Shown here: positions 18,248 to 28,461 of the stretch, one piece after another
Layout of the letters: each line of letters starts with the position of its first letter
Position numbering within the stretch: position 1 is the stretch's first letter
Source: CAVPJC01 sp963705155
GTDB taxonomy: Bacteria; Chloroflexota; Anaerolineae; Anaerolineales; UBA4823
Reading direction: 5' to 3'
NCBI GenBank assembly: GCA_963705155.1
Contig: CAVPJC010000017.1
Coordinates: 310,001-374,000, forward strand
Length of the DNA stretch: 64,000 bases
Made by a program: the position numbers and the translations under genes
Notes under the pieces: generated by a model
Database searches by the model: none
Seen by the model: only the letters and a program-made list of their open reading frames with translations
Told to the model about the DNA's origin: nothing

Positions 18248-19122
18248 TTACCCCATCGAGTGCTTCTTGCCCAGGTGGACGAAATAAATACCGACCAGGA
18301 CAACCAGGCCGCCAATGATTTGGGCTGGCGCCATCTTTTCGCCGAGCAAACCGAACGCCAGGATGGATGCGAGAACCGGTTGTATCATCATCGTGGGGGA
18401 GACGATGGAGGCTGTCAGGTGACCCAGAGCATACACGATGCTGTAGTAGCCCAGGAACTGGAAGAAAATTGCGGCTGCCCCAAATATCAGGTATGACTGG
18501 AGCGAATAACCCACGATCGGGAATTTCATCAGTAAACAGATCACCAGCAGTGTCACCGCACAGGTGAGATTCAGGATCCAAAAGTAGGTGGTTGTGTTTA
18601 ATTGCTGGCGACCGACCTGGGTGATCAGGAAATACCCTGCAAAAAATATCCCGGAGGCCAGGCCCAAAATATCACCATAAGCAAAGGTGTAATGCAGCAG
18701 GAGGTCGCCCCCGATAACGACGGAGATTCCCACAAACGTCTGGATCAGTCCAATCCAGAATAAAGGCTTCAACCGCTCACGAAAAAGCAAAAAGGCTGCC
18801 AAACCCACCCAAAGCGGGGCCGTGAAGGAGAGCATGGTCGCATTTCCGATCGTCGTGTAGTCGAGAGCTAAACTCCATAAGCCATAATCCCCGCCGTAAA
18901 TAAACCACCGATCACAGGGATCAGGAACAGCCTGGGGTGCAGGTGTTCAGAGGAATTGGTTTCGGTCGGGAGGTGTCTCAAAGCCCAGGGGGCCAGGATC
19001 AGCGCCGCGATACCAAAGCGATATAAACCAACCACTGGCCCGGGAGCGCCGGACCAGCGGATAAATAAACCCGAAAGACTGAGCACCAGGATTCCCGTGC
19101 CGAGGGAGAGATATGGGAGCAA
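18248..19122 (-). CDS. EamA/DMT-superfamily permease (one frameshift)
   Basis: About 290 residues in two frames. The first part starts at TTG 19122 (AGGCGG upstream) with SLGTGILVLSLSGLFIRWSG. The second runs from about 18860 to the stop at 18248 with TMLSFTAPLWVGLAAFLLFRE. The break is near 18860. It has about ten hydrophobic segments forming two EamA repeats, typical of drug/metabolite exporters. It is the last gene of the minus-strand peptide-importer operon, 19 bases after the amidohydrolase stop, so it may export a product of that enzyme. The substrate is unknown. Confidence 0.8.
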
Positions 19123-19141
19123 GATTTTGTTACCGCCTGTC

Positions 19142-20605
19142 TCAGTCTTCGGTTAAGATGATGCGTGAACTTCCCCAGAAGTTGGGTGGGAGCTGGTAGA
19201 AATGTTCCATGCCGGCGTCCAGGATCGTCCGGTGGGCCTCTGCTTCAGCTTCTGCCAGGATATCATCCTCGTTGACCGTCTTGACGAGGCGGTCTTCCAT
19301 GATCACCTGCCCGTCGACAATCACCGTATCTACATCATGCCCGACCACCTGGTGAATCAAACGGTGAACCGGCAGGTAATTGGGCGTAGTGTGAGGAGCG
19401 CGCAAATTAACCGTGATGACATCTGCCTTTTTGCCTGGCTCCAAAGATCCCAGCTCATCATCCCACCCGATCACACGAGCGGCGTCTATCGTAATCATCT
19501 CAAGCAGCTTACCGGCTGGCAGATAATAGTTATCGTGACTCATGAACTGGTGTACCATCTGAGTCTTTCTCGCCGCCTGGAAGAGGTCGAAAGGCTGCGC
19601 TGGCGCTGTGCCGTCGGTTGTAATTGCCACCGGCACCCCCATGCCAAGCAGCTCGGGAACCGGACAGCGGCCTCTAGCCTGTCCGGCTCCGGGTGCGCTG
19701 GATACGTGCGTTTTGGTTTCAGCCAGGATTTGCGCCTCGGGGAATGAAATCCCCCGGCAGTGCTGCAGGTGAACATCCGGGCCGAGCAGGGCATATTCAT
19801 CCTTATAGCACATCTGGATCATACCGCCGAAAGCGTCTGAATGGATGCGGGTATTGTATTTTGCCGCGATCTCACGCATCTTTTTCATCTGGTAGCGATC
19901 GTGCTCTGTCAGTTTGGTCGCAACATCGGGCGTGCTCGGGTTGGAAGGATCGACTGATGTGACGATGACAAAGGGTTCTACATAAACCCGAATTCTGTCA
20001 TTTGCGCCGTGGTTCCAGGTTTGGATGACGCCTTCCATACCTTCCAGGGCTTCGTCGTAGGAGACGGCGCGAGTTACCCATTGTCCATTGATGTAGCGGC
20101 TGAATTCGTGCGGCCAGGGCGGGTTTGCCGGGCCGGGGCAAACGACATCCCGCACACCCACTTCTGCATATGCCCGGGCATTATTGCAGCCGGGTATTGC
20201 CGTGTCGGATCGCGGCACCGACCCCATAACGCATACCCCGGTCGTAACTCCGGCCTTCAGGCGTTCCAGAGCCGAGAGCTTTCCCTCGATGTACCAGAAT
20301 TCGTCGGTGGTGCGATTATGGTACATATAGGTCATGTACTTCATCCAGGATGACATACGTTCCATCATCAAGCATTTGAACAACGAATGCCCGGCGTGCC
20401 CGTGGGCGTCGATCAAACCCGGCATAATGACATGATGGGTGCAGTCGATGACCTTTTTTGCCGGGTAAACCGGTTCAAGATCTGAGGTTTTACCTACGCT
20501 GACAATCCGCCCGGCATTGACCGCGACGGCGCCATCCTCGATGATTCTGCGGTCGGGATCCATCGGGATGACAGTTCCATGAGTTAACAAGATGTCAACT
20601 TCCAT
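19142..20605 (-). CDS. Metal-dependent amidohydrolase / deaminase (TRZ-ATZ-SsnA type)
   Basis: A 487-residue cytosolic enzyme. The start was set at ATG 20605, directly after AGGAGAAAAA; the longer open frame overlaps the ATPase gene and is not used. Metal-ligand motifs of the amidohydrolase superfamily are present: PGLIDAHGHAGH (HxH near residue 67), later His residues in IHSDAFGG and LQHCRG, and the Asp in ITTDGTAP. C-terminal DELGSLEPGKKADVI is typical of the superfamily. It hydrolyses an amide or deaminates a ring compound. As it follows a peptide-type importer operon, it probably acts on what that importer brings in. The exact substrate cannot be read from sequence. Confidence 0.85.
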   Translation of the reverse strand: MEVDILLTHGTVIPMDPDRRIIEDGAVAVNAGRIVSVGKTSDLEPVYPAKKVIDCTHHVIMPGLIDAHGHAGHSLFKCLMMERMSSWMKYMTYMYHNRTTDEFWYIEGKLSALERLKAGVTTGVCVMGSVPRSDTAIPGCNNARAYAEVGVRDVVCPGPANPPWPHEFSRYINGQWVTRAVSYDEALEGMEGVIQTWNHGANDRIRVYVEPFVIVTSVDPSNPSTPDVATKLTEHDRYQMKKMREIAAKYNTRIHSDAFGGMIQMCYKDEYALLGPDVHLQHCRGISFPEAQILAETKTHVSSAPGAGQARGRCPVPELLGMGVPVAITTDGTAPAQPFDLFQAARKTQMVHQFMSHDNYYLPAGKLLEMITIDAARVIGWDDELGSLEPGKKADVITVNLRAPHTTPNYLPVHRLIHQVVGHDVDTVIVDGQVIMEDRLVKTVNEDDILAEAEAEAHRTILDAGMEHFYQLPPNFWGSSRIILTED

Positions 20606-20642
20606 TTTTTCTCCTGGCTGCAATTGGGAGTTTGCAGGGCAC

Positions 20643-21632
20643 TCAATCGTAGAGATGGCAGGCACAAAAATGAAGATCGCCCAAATCGCGAAATTCTGGT
20701 TCAACTTCCTTGCAAATATCCATAACCTCCGGGCAGCGGGTATGGAATCGACAGCCTGAGGGCGGGTTCGTAGCACTGGGAATGTCACCCTCCAACACGA
20801 TTTGCACCCGCGAGCGCTCGACGATCGGATCTGGAATCGGTACGCCTGACAGGAGTGCTTTGGAATAAGGATGATAGGTTCGCTCAAAAAGCTGGTTGGA
20901 ATTGGCGAGTTCAACAAGCTTACCCAGGTACATGACCGCAATTCGATCGCTGATGAACCGTTCCATGCTCAGGTCATGCGAGATAAACAGATAAGTCAGG
21001 CCGAGCTTTTCCTGCAGTTTACGCAGCAAGTTGATCACCTGCGCCTGGATCGACACATCCAAAGCAGAGATCGGTTCATCGCAAACGATGAATTCCGGAT
21101 TGGTAGCCAAAGCCCGGGCGATGCCGATGCGCTGCCGCTGACCGCCGGAAAACTCATGCGGATAACGGTTGACATAATCGGCGCGCAGGCCAACCATATC
21201 AAGCAGCTCTTTTACCCGATCATTAATCTCCTGTCTATTACTTAACAGCTTGAAGTTCTCGATCGGCTCTCCGACAATACTGGATACCGTCATCCTCGGA
21301 TTCAGCGAAGCATAGGGATCCTGAAAGATCATCTGCATTTTCTGGCGCATGGTGTGCAGTTCACTCCCCGCCATCTTGACCAGGTCTTTATCTTCAAATA
21401 GAACTTCTCCGCTCGTCGGACGGTGAAGCTGCACAATACAGCGCCCTAAAGTTGACTTTCCACAGCCACTTTCTCCGACCAGCCCCAGAATTTCGTTTCG
21501 ATAAATATCGAATGAGACATTATCCACCGCCTTTACTGCGCCAATCTGGCGTTGGATTAAGATACCCTGGGTGATCGGGAAATATTTCTTTACCTTTTGC
21601 ACCTGGAGGAGTTTATCTTTTTCGCCTGTCAT
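20643..21632 (-). CDS. dppF: Peptide-type ABC importer ATPase (DppF/OppF type)
   Basis: A 329-residue ATPase. The start at ATG 21632 overlaps the stop of the DppD-type gene (ATGA). It has Walker A GESGCGKST, signature FSGGQRQRIGIARAL, Walker B FIVCDEPISALD and the C-terminal oligopeptide-transporter extension with cysteines (GCRFHTRCP) that can hold an iron-sulfur cluster in relatives. It drives import with DppD. Specificity is set by the binding protein upstream, so the gene name reflects family only. Confidence 0.9.
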   Translation of the reverse strand: MTGEKDKLLQVQKVKKYFPITQGILIQRQIGAVKAVDNVSFDIYRNEILGLVGESGCGKSTLGRCIVQLHRPTSGEVLFEDKDLVKMAGSELHTMRQKMQMIFQDPYASLNPRMTVSSIVGEPIENFKLLSNRQEINDRVKELLDMVGLRADYVNRYPHEFSGGQRQRIGIARALATNPEFIVCDEPISALDVSIQAQVINLLRKLQEKLGLTYLFISHDLSMERFISDRIAVMYLGKLVELANSNQLFERTYHPYSKALLSGVPIPDPIVERSRVQIVLEGDIPSATNPPSGCRFHTRCPEVMDICKEVEPEFRDLGDLHFCACHLYD

Positions 21633-22618
21633 TTCATCCTCCCGGTTTTTACATCGTACCAACAAGCCACGTAGTGATCCACATCGACCAGCTCCAACAG
21701 CGGCCTTTCCGCCCAGCAACGTTCTCCGGCAAATTGACAGCGCGGTGCGAACGGGCACCCCGCCATCAGATCATTCAGGTCGGGAGGCATGCCTTCGATA
21801 GAATATAACAGGTCGCTCTTCTTCTGATCTACCCTGGGTATGGACCCTAATAACCCGATCGTATAAGGATGAGCAGGATGCCGGTAAAGCCGGTCAGCCT
21901 GAGCTTTTTCCACAATATACCCGGAATACATCACCATGACTTTCTCGGCAATCCCGGCTACAACACCCAGATCGTGAGAGATCCAGATCATCGCCATACC
22001 CAGCTCGTCTCGCAATCCTTTCACGATCCCAAGGATCTGCGCCTGGATGGTCACATCCAGCGCGGTGGTCGGCTCGTCTGCGATCAAGATGCTGGGCGAG
22101 CAGGCGAGCGCCATGGCGATCATGACGCGCTGGCGCATCCCACCGGAAAACTGGTAGGGGTATTCTCTCATCCGGGTCTCTGCGCTGGGGATACGCACCA
22201 TTTTTAACATTTCCAGGGCGCGCCCTTTGGCCTCTGCAGGTTTCATCCCCAGGTGCAACTCCAGTGCTTCTGTCATCTGGCGCTCAACCCGCAGAACAGG
22301 GTTCAGGGATGTCATGGGATCCTGGAAAATCATCGAGATCTGCCGCCCGCGCACAGAACGGATCTCGGCGTCGGCCATTTTCAAAAGATCCCGTCCAAAC
22401 AGCAAAGCGCTACCGCGGACGATTTTACCCGGGGGCTGTGGTATCAGACGCAATAAAGCCATCACACCCACACTTTTTCCGCAGCCGCTTTCCCCCACAA
22501 TCCCGATCGTCTCACCGGGGTTGAGAGAGTAGGAGATCCCATTCACCGCTTTTACAATGCCGTCTTGTGTTTTAAACTCTACTGCAAGGTCGTTAACTTC
22601 TAATATTGGTTCCGACAT
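21629..22618 (-). CDS. dppD: Peptide-type ABC importer ATPase (DppD/OppD type)
   Basis: A 329-residue ATPase with Walker A GESGCGKSVG (Val where Thr/Ser is usual, as in many DppD proteins), signature FSGGMRQRVMIAMAL, Walker B ILIADEPTTALD, switch His in WISHDLGV, and the C-terminal cysteine region GCPFAPRC. It pairs with the DppF-type protein, whose start overlaps its stop. It is preceded by the DppC-type permease with an 18-base gap. Confidence 0.9.
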   Translation of the reverse strand: MSEPILEVNDLAVEFKTQDGIVKAVNGISYSLNPGETIGIVGESGCGKSVGVMALLRLIPQPPGKIVRGSALLFGRDLLKMADAEIRSVRGRQISMIFQDPMTSLNPVLRVERQMTEALELHLGMKPAEAKGRALEMLKMVRIPSAETRMREYPYQFSGGMRQRVMIAMALACSPSILIADEPTTALDVTIQAQILGIVKGLRDELGMAMIWISHDLGVVAGIAEKVMVMYSGYIVEKAQADRLYRHPAHPYTIGLLGSIPRVDQKKSDLLYSIEGMPPDLNDLMAGCPFAPRCQFAGERCWAERPLLELVDVDHYVACWYDVKTGRMK

Positions 22619-22636
22619 ATCGGTAGCCTCACAAGT

Positions 22637-23585
22637 TCATCTGGACCTTTGTTGAGGATCGAGTGCATCCCGCAGGCCATCCCCTATGTAGTTCACGCTA
22701 ATAATAACCAGGAAGATCATGATCCCGGGCACAATCGCTGCTTGAGGGGAGATATCCAGGTAATTTTGCGCATCGAAGAGCATCCGGCCCCAGGTAGGTG
22801 TGTCAGGTGGAAAGCCCAGACCGAGGAATGAAAGCGAGGATTCGATCATGATGGCCCAACCAATACCCAGCGTAGCGGAAACAATGACGGGGCTTAAGAT
22901 ATTGGGCATAATGTGACGAAAGATCAGCTTGGTTTTGCTGCTGCCGGTGCAAATGGCGGCCTCGACGTACTCTTTTTCCTTTGCCGAGAGAAAGGAAGCT
23001 CGAACGACACGTGCGGTAGACATCCAGCCGAACAGACCAATCGTAATAACGATCAGAAACAATATCCCTGCCCTCTGGCCCCAAGATCTGGCGAGTACTG
23101 TCTCGGAATAGATAAATAACAATCATCAGTAGTGGTAATCGCGGCAGAGCAATGCATAACTCTGTAAAGCGCATCAACAGCGCATCGACAAAGCCGCCAA
23201 AGAATCCAGACAGGGCTCCGATCAGTGTACCGAACGTAATGGAAACTACCATCGCCAGAAAGCCAACCAGGATTGAGATCCTGCCACCCCACATTGCCCG
23301 CGACATCAGGTCGTGTCCCATTAAATCAGTCCCAAAAGGATGACTCAGGTTCGGTCCTACCATGGTTGCTGAAAAGTCGATCTTCCGCGGATTGATCGAC
23401 CATAAAAAGGGCCCGAGAATTACAAACAGTACAACGATCGATACGACGGCGGTTCCAAGCATAGCCAGTTTATGCCGTTGAAACTGCCGCCAGGCATCTC
23501 CCCACAAGGTTCGGGGGGGCTTGATATTCGCGACGCTATTTGTTTGAACAAGTTTTCCGGAGGGTAAGGTATTCTGCACGGCCAT
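22637..23585 (-). CDS. dppC: Peptide-type ABC importer permease (DppC type), frameshifted
   Basis: About 310 residues in two frames. The N-terminal part (23585 to about 23110) has a cytosolic head, a first membrane segment VVSIVVLFVILGPFLW and HPFGTDLMGHDLMSR. The C-terminal part (about 23060 to 22637) has the EAA loop SAKEKEYVEAAICTGSSKTK and ends LRDALDPQQ. The break lies within 23050-23120. All family landmarks are present, so I read a sequence error rather than decay. It forms the channel with DppB. Confidence 0.85.
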
Positions 23586-23602
23586 ATCGTCCTCATCCTC
23601 TA

Positions 23603-24562
23603 TCAGTTGTACTTAATCCGTGGATCAAGAAAGCCATAGATGATGTCAGCAAACAAGGTGAAAATGATCACCAGCACAGCGTACATAAATGTAATCGCCA
23701 TAACCACGGGGGTATCGTTGGCCAGGATGGAGCGAACCATCAGCTCTCCAATTCCCTGGACGCGAAAGATCTGTTCAACGATGATGGCGCCGGTGAAGAC
23801 GAAGGGGATGCCCAGGGCGATCAGCGTTACAACCGGGATCAGGCTGTTTCGCAAAACATGCCGGTAGAGTACGATACTTTCGGTCAATCCCTTCGACCGG
23901 GCTGTACGTACATAATCTTGCGGCAAATTATCCAACACTGCCGAGCGAACATAGCGGGTCATGTGCGCAGTTTCGTAAATCCCGATCACCGTTACAGGCA
24001 GGATGGTCATTTTCACATATTGGACAAAGGAGGCAAAATCAGTCACTTTTAATGTTAAATCGAAGATAAAAGGCAGCCAATCCAGCTTTATACTAAAAAG
24101 CAAGATCAACATCAATCCCGAGAAAAAGCTGGGGATCGATAACCCCACAAATACCACGGTTGTCGCAATTTGATCGAATATCGAATATTGTTTAACAGCC
24201 GATAAGACGCCGAGAGGTACCGCAATCACGACCCCGATAATGTAGGCCAAACCCACCACTGCCAATGTTTTCGGTATGCGCTGCGCGACCAGATCGAAGA
24301 CAGGCACCCGGCTGGAAAATGAGAAACCCCAGTTTCCTTTGAACAACGAGGTTGCCCATTTGACATACTGGATATACCAGGGCTGATCCAGGCCGAACTG
24401 CTTGCGGATATTCTCCTGCACTTCGGGTGGAATATTTCCACCGCTGGCCAATTCGCCGATTGGGTCGCCGGGCGCAAAAGCAAGCAACGCATATAGCAAG
24501 GCGCTAATCACCAGCAGGGTGGGTATGGCGATTAATATTCTCCGGATTATATATCTGCCCAT
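23603..24562 (-). CDS. dppB: Peptide-type ABC importer permease (DppB type)
   Basis: A 319-residue permease. The start was set at ATG 24562 because GGAGGTG lies 6 bases upstream; an earlier in-frame start adds 8 residues. It shows MGRYIIRRILIAIPTLLVIS, the family motif FAPGDPI, a large periplasmic loop, six membrane segments, the EAA loop DYVRTARSKGLTESIVLYRH and the typical end FLDPRIKYN. It is the first channel gene after the binding protein in the operon. Confidence 0.92.
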   Translation of the reverse strand: MGRYIIRRILIAIPTLLVISALLYALLAFAPGDPIGELASGGNIPPEVQENIRKQFGLDQPWYIQYVKWATSLFKGNWGFSFSSRVPVFDLVAQRIPKTLAVVGLAYIIGVVIAVPLGVLSAVKQYSIFDQIATTVVFVGLSIPSFFSGLMLILLFSIKLDWLPFIFDLTLKVTDFASFVQYVKMTILPVTVIGIYETAHMTRYVRSAVLDNLPQDYVRTARSKGLTESIVLYRHVLRNSLIPVVTLIALGIPFVFTGAIIVEQIFRVQGIGELMVRSILANDTPVVMAITFMYAVLVIIFTLFADIIYGFLDPRIKYN

Positions 24563-24690
24563 TCCAGACACCTCCAACGCAATCAAGCGATTCAGATGAA
24601 TGTTAGGATACGTGCGGCAATATCAAATTTTCAGAATTCATACCCGTGCCTGAGCAAGCCGGGCAGGGCCTTGTGGGGCCTAATTCTATA

Positions 24691-24722
24691 GAGCCCAGCA
24701 GGATCCTGCTCCTGCTGGGCTC
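24691..24722 (-). terminator. Intercistronic hairpin between peptide-binding protein and permease
   Basis: A perfect 12-bp stem (GAGCCCAGCAGG at 24691-24702 with its complement at 24711-24722) and an 8-base loop, in the 206-base gap between binding protein and DppB-type permease. No T run follows on the minus strand. It likely stabilises the upstream mRNA or acts as a partial terminator, as in the sugar importer operon at 5666-5698. Confidence 0.6.
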
Positions 24723-24768
24723 CAGGCGATCGGGACACCACAAGAATTGAGTGGAACCTCGGATTACA

Positions 24769-26590
24769 CTATGGCTCCATGTACCATTCGGCGATGTTCC
24801 AGGTTTCCAGATCGCGGGGAGGGGTTAGGACCCTTCAGTTTGTTAGAAACTGCGGTTACGATGCCACGCACTGCCAGTGGAATACCGGCGACATCGTTCA
24901 CATACATATCCTGCATTTGTGATCCAATCAAGTCGTGCTTGACCGGATCAGCTTCTTTCAGGAATTCATCGTACATCGCGTCGTATTCGGGATAGCACCA
25001 GCGCTCCATGTTGACGCCGGCGTAGCTGTTGGCTTCCTGAGGGATCTGATTGCAGCGCAGGTTCGCCAGATAGCGGGCGGTCGTGGAAGTACCAATGCCG
25101 CCCCAACTGAACATCTGCACGTCTGCATAGAATTTGTAGATGCTGTCCGGGTTGGTCTTATCGCCATAGACAGAGGATTGGACGGCCTTGAGCTCAACCG
25201 AAATACCAAGCTCTTCCCAGGAGGCCTTGATGAATTCCTGCATCTTTTGATTCAGCGGGTTGATCGTGGTCAAGAACACAAGCATCATGTCCTTGCCGTC
25301 CTTCTCGCGGATGCCGTCACCGTTGGCGTCCACCCAGCCAGCCTCTTCCAGCAGGGCTTTGGCTTTCTCCATGTCCTGAGGACAATCCGGCCATTTGACC
25401 GCCTGCGAATTCAGGTAAGGAGGATTGGCCCAGTTGCACGTGGGAGCGCCGGTAGGGCCGAGCAGCTGCTCAGCCAATGCGCCGCGATCAATCGCCAGAG
25501 AAAGGGCCTGGCGCACACGCAGATCGCCCAGGATGGGGTGCTCTGTCCCTAATTGGGAGCGTTGATCTTCCGGCAGAGCCGGATCAGGATTGGTGTGATT
25601 GATGGCCAGACGGGTGGTCTGGGAGGAGAGCTTGGCGTAAATCTGGCCCTTATCACCCGACTGATTCAGGCTCTCCATAACTTCCTTCTCGAGGCCCAGG
25701 TTGAATGCATAGTCAAACTCACCCGTTTGAACCACGGCACGAGCAGCCGTCGGTGCATCGCCGCCGCCCTTCAAGATGACCCTGTCGAAGTAAACCTTAT
25801 CGGCATCGCGGTAGAGCGGGTTCTTGACATAAACATAGGTGTCACCGGGCTTGGCGTCGACCACCATAAAGGGGCCGGTTCCAATCGGAGACTGGTTCTC
25901 TTCAACCTGGCTGGCAGTCGAGTTGTTAAAGGGTTCGAACTGCTTCTTCTGAAGAATGGGGCCGTACAGCGCAGCGAAAGCAATCAACGGTTCACTGTTG
26001 GGTTGTTTCCAGGTGATTTTGGCCGTATAGGGATCGACCGCTTCCACTTTTTCGATGCCCGCATACGAAGCAAAGCTAACGGAGCCAACTTCTGGATTGG
26101 TGATGTACTGCCAGGTGAAAACGACATCATCGGCGGTGAAATCTGTCCCATCGGACCACTTTACACCTTTCTTGAGTTTCCAGGTGGTGGTCAGCAGATC
26201 GGCAGACATGCCGCCATTAGCCAGGGTGGGGATCTCCTCAGCTAAAACCGGAACTGGCTCGCCATTGTTATCGAATGCAGCCAGCGGTTCAAGGATGAGA
26301 CGAGCTGCTTCCGAGTCGTTATTTCGGGACGAAAGGTGCACATTCAAAGTCACCGGCGCACCGAAGTTGAGCATGCGCAGAACTTTCTCTTCAGCAGGTT
26401 GCGCTGCAGTTGGCTCCGGAGCGGCAGCCGGGACCGACGTGGGTTCAGCCGCGGCGGCTGGCGCCTCGGTTGCTTGAGCAGCAGGTTGTTCAGCCACTGG
26501 CGCGGGTGTCGGGGAAGCACATCCCGCAAGAAACAGGCTGAGAACCAGCAAAGCATTCAAGACATAAACCAGGGTTTTCGTAATTTTCAT
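24769..26590 (-). CDS. Peptide-type ABC importer, extracellular substrate-binding lipoprotein (family 5)
   Basis: About 605 residues. The start was set at ATG 26590, right after GGAGGAGAA. It has a lipobox LAGC near residue 24, an Ala/Pro/Glu-rich linker (about residues 26-68), and the family-5 body with TTTWKLKKGVKWSDGTDFTA, SPIGTGPFMVV and LRVRQALSLAIDRGALAEQ. A frame change about 60 bases before the end restores the expected tail WNIAEWYMEP and the stop at 24769-24771. It is the first gene of an operon with dppBCDF-type genes, an amidohydrolase and an EamA permease. The substrate may be a peptide or another amide; the amidohydrolase downstream favours a non-peptide amide. Confidence 0.9.
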
Positions 26591-26968
26591 TTCTCCTCCG
26601 ATCATGTGTTTGTGAACTTATTTTGCCAGGATTAGAATGAAAGAGCAAATCCTGAAAAAGGGTATCCCTGCTTTTTCAAAGGCGCCCCAAGCTTGTTTCG
26701 ACGAATGTCCCACCGCCAAATGTAATATCAATGTAATAATACATAATTGCCGTAAAGAAAGCATAAAGAATGTATAAGATAAGCATAAAGTTCAATTTCC
26801 GCTAAGAAACCAAATGGTGTGCAATCGCCTTCCGCTGACAAATCGGGTACAATTTCACAGGCTCCAATCAGCCGGGGGCCGGGAAGATTTCATAAACATT
26901 AGCGGCTTGACTGTTTTCACACTGCTATCATGCCCCTCCTGCACTCCGACAAACACATGCATCGATCC
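26591..26968. other. Divergent intergenic region, AT-rich
   Basis: A 378-base region between the divergent peptide-binding and metal-binding lipoprotein genes. The central part (about 26710-26820) is strongly AT-rich with repeated ATAAAG and GTAATA words and should hold promoters for both directions. A TACAAT at about 26859 is a possible -10 for the rightward gene, but no convincing -35 matches it. No RNA gene or Zur/MntR-type palindrome was recognised. Confidence 0.4.
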
Positions 26969-28444
26969 ATGAAAAAGACACTGATCAGAGTTTTTGGGCT
27001 ACTGGCAGCCGCCAGCATCGCACTGGCGGGCTGCCAGCCAGGCTTCCAAACCGCGCAACCACCGGCTGGTGTCACCGGGATGCCCGGTGCATCCTCCCTG
27101 AAAGTGATGGCCGTCGAGTCATTTCTGGCAGATATTGCCCAAAATGTAGCCGGCGACCGGCTGAAGGTGGAAACCCTGATGCCATTGGGATTGGATCCGC
27201 ATGCCTTTGAGCCAACGCCGCAGGATGTGGTGCGGATCGCTGAGACCCAGGTGCTGATTGTCAACGGCGCCGGTTTTGAGGGCTGGCTGCAAAAGATGCT
27301 GGACAACGCAGGCGGCCAACGCCAGGTCATTGAAGCCGCAGCCGGGCTGTCCAGCCGGGTGATGCGGGAGGGCGAGCAGGCGGTGATGTCGTCACAGGAA
27401 AAGGGCGAAGCCATTTGCGCAGAGCTGGCTGGAACAAGCGTTGGAGAAAAAATTGCCGCAGGCTCCGATGCAGCCAGTGCATCTGACCTGCCTCACCCGC
27501 TTTCGGTTGAAGGCGCCCCTGCACAGCCGCTGAAACTGTACGAACTGCAGCTGGTGCAGGCATCTGGCGGCGCCTACGCCGGGATGGTCAAATTTTATGT
27601 GGCGAAAGATGGCGAGTACGTCTTTGCTGCATCTGGCGGCAGCGCCTCGGTAACCGGCGCCAGCGGCGATGCATTGGAAATCAAAGAAACGCTGCCATTG
27701 AACTGCGCTGGCCTGCAGAGCGCTATCCTGCTGGATCTCGAGCCGGGGGAGTACATACTGGCTTTGCAGGGTGCAGGCGCGGCAACCACGCCCTTGCTGG
27801 CAGGGCTTGCAGGCGCCCACCACCACGCCGAAGGCGATCCGCACTTCTGGCTTGACCCGCTGATGGTTGTGAAGTACGTTGAAAACATCCGGGTAGGTCT
27901 CGCCCTGGCTGACCCGGCTGGCGAGACAGCCTATGCCAGCAACGCGGCCGCCTACACTGCCCGGCTCACCGAGCTGGATGCCTGGATCAGAACCCGGGTA
28001 GAGCAAATTCCAACTGACCGGCGCCTGATTGTCACCAACCACGAAAGCTTTGGCTATTTTGCCGACCGCTATGGCTTTACCATCATCGGCACGATTGTGC
28101 CTTCCGTGAGCACCGGTTCTGCCCCATCGGCGCAACAGCTGGCGCGATTGGTGGATCACATCCGCTCAAGCGGGGTAAGCTCCATCTTCCTGGAAACAAG
28201 CGCATCACCGCAGCTGGCCGAACAGGTAGCCGGCGAGACCGGCGTGAAGGTAGTTACCGGGTTGTACACGCATTCCATATCGCCGCCCGGCGGCAGTGCG
28301 CCAACCTACATCGATATGATGAAATTTAACGTCAACACCATTGTGGAGGCGTTAAAAGTAAACAGCCCCGGCCCAAAATGCAATTCCGAAGATGGCGCTA
28401 GCGGCTGTCGACCGGAACAATTGACGCAATTCTTGACCAATTAG
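26969..28444 (+). CDS. ZnuA-type metal-binding lipoprotein with an internal inserted domain
   Basis: A 491-residue lipoprotein when started at ATG 26969; open starts also exist at 26930 and 26957. Lipobox LAGC is near residue 22. The two lobes of cluster A-I (zinc/manganese) binding proteins are present: FLADIAQNVAGDRL, metal ligand His in LGLDPHAFEPT (residue 78), a second His region HHHAEGDPHFWLDP (about 290), a third His in TNHESFGYFADRYGF and the acidic ligand in SSIFLETSASP. Between the first and second ligands lies an extra stretch of about 160 residues (about 120-280) rich in beta-prone sequence (KLYELQLVQASGGAYAGMVK), not part of the usual family. No cognate permease or ATPase is adjacent; an exporter-type ABC protein follows instead. 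Confidence 0.85.
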   Translation: MKKTLIRVFGLLAAASIALAGCQPGFQTAQPPAGVTGMPGASSLKVMAVESFLADIAQNVAGDRLKVETLMPLGLDPHAFEPTPQDVVRIAETQVLIVNGAGFEGWLQKMLDNAGGQRQVIEAAAGLSSRVMREGEQAVMSSQEKGEAICAELAGTSVGEKIAAGSDAASASDLPHPLSVEGAPAQPLKLYELQLVQASGGAYAGMVKFYVAKDGEYVFAASGGSASVTGASGDALEIKETLPLNCAGLQSAILLDLEPGEYILALQGAGAATTPLLAGLAGAHHHAEGDPHFWLDPLMVVKYVENIRVGLALADPAGETAYASNAAAYTARLTELDAWIRTRVEQIPTDRRLIVTNHESFGYFADRYGFTIIGTIVPSVSTGSAPSAQQLARLVDHIRSSGVSSIFLETSASPQLAEQVAGETGVKVVTGLYTHSISPPGGSAPTYIDMMKFNVNTIVEALKVNSPGPKCNSEDGASGCRPEQLTQFLTN

Positions 28445-28461
28445 TGGTTTAATGGTTCCTT

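Noticed and set aside
19142..20941. Longer 599-residue version of the amidohydrolase
   Set aside because: The extra 112 residues overlap the ATPase gene and have no ribosome site; ATG 20605 has AGGAGAAAAA directly before it.
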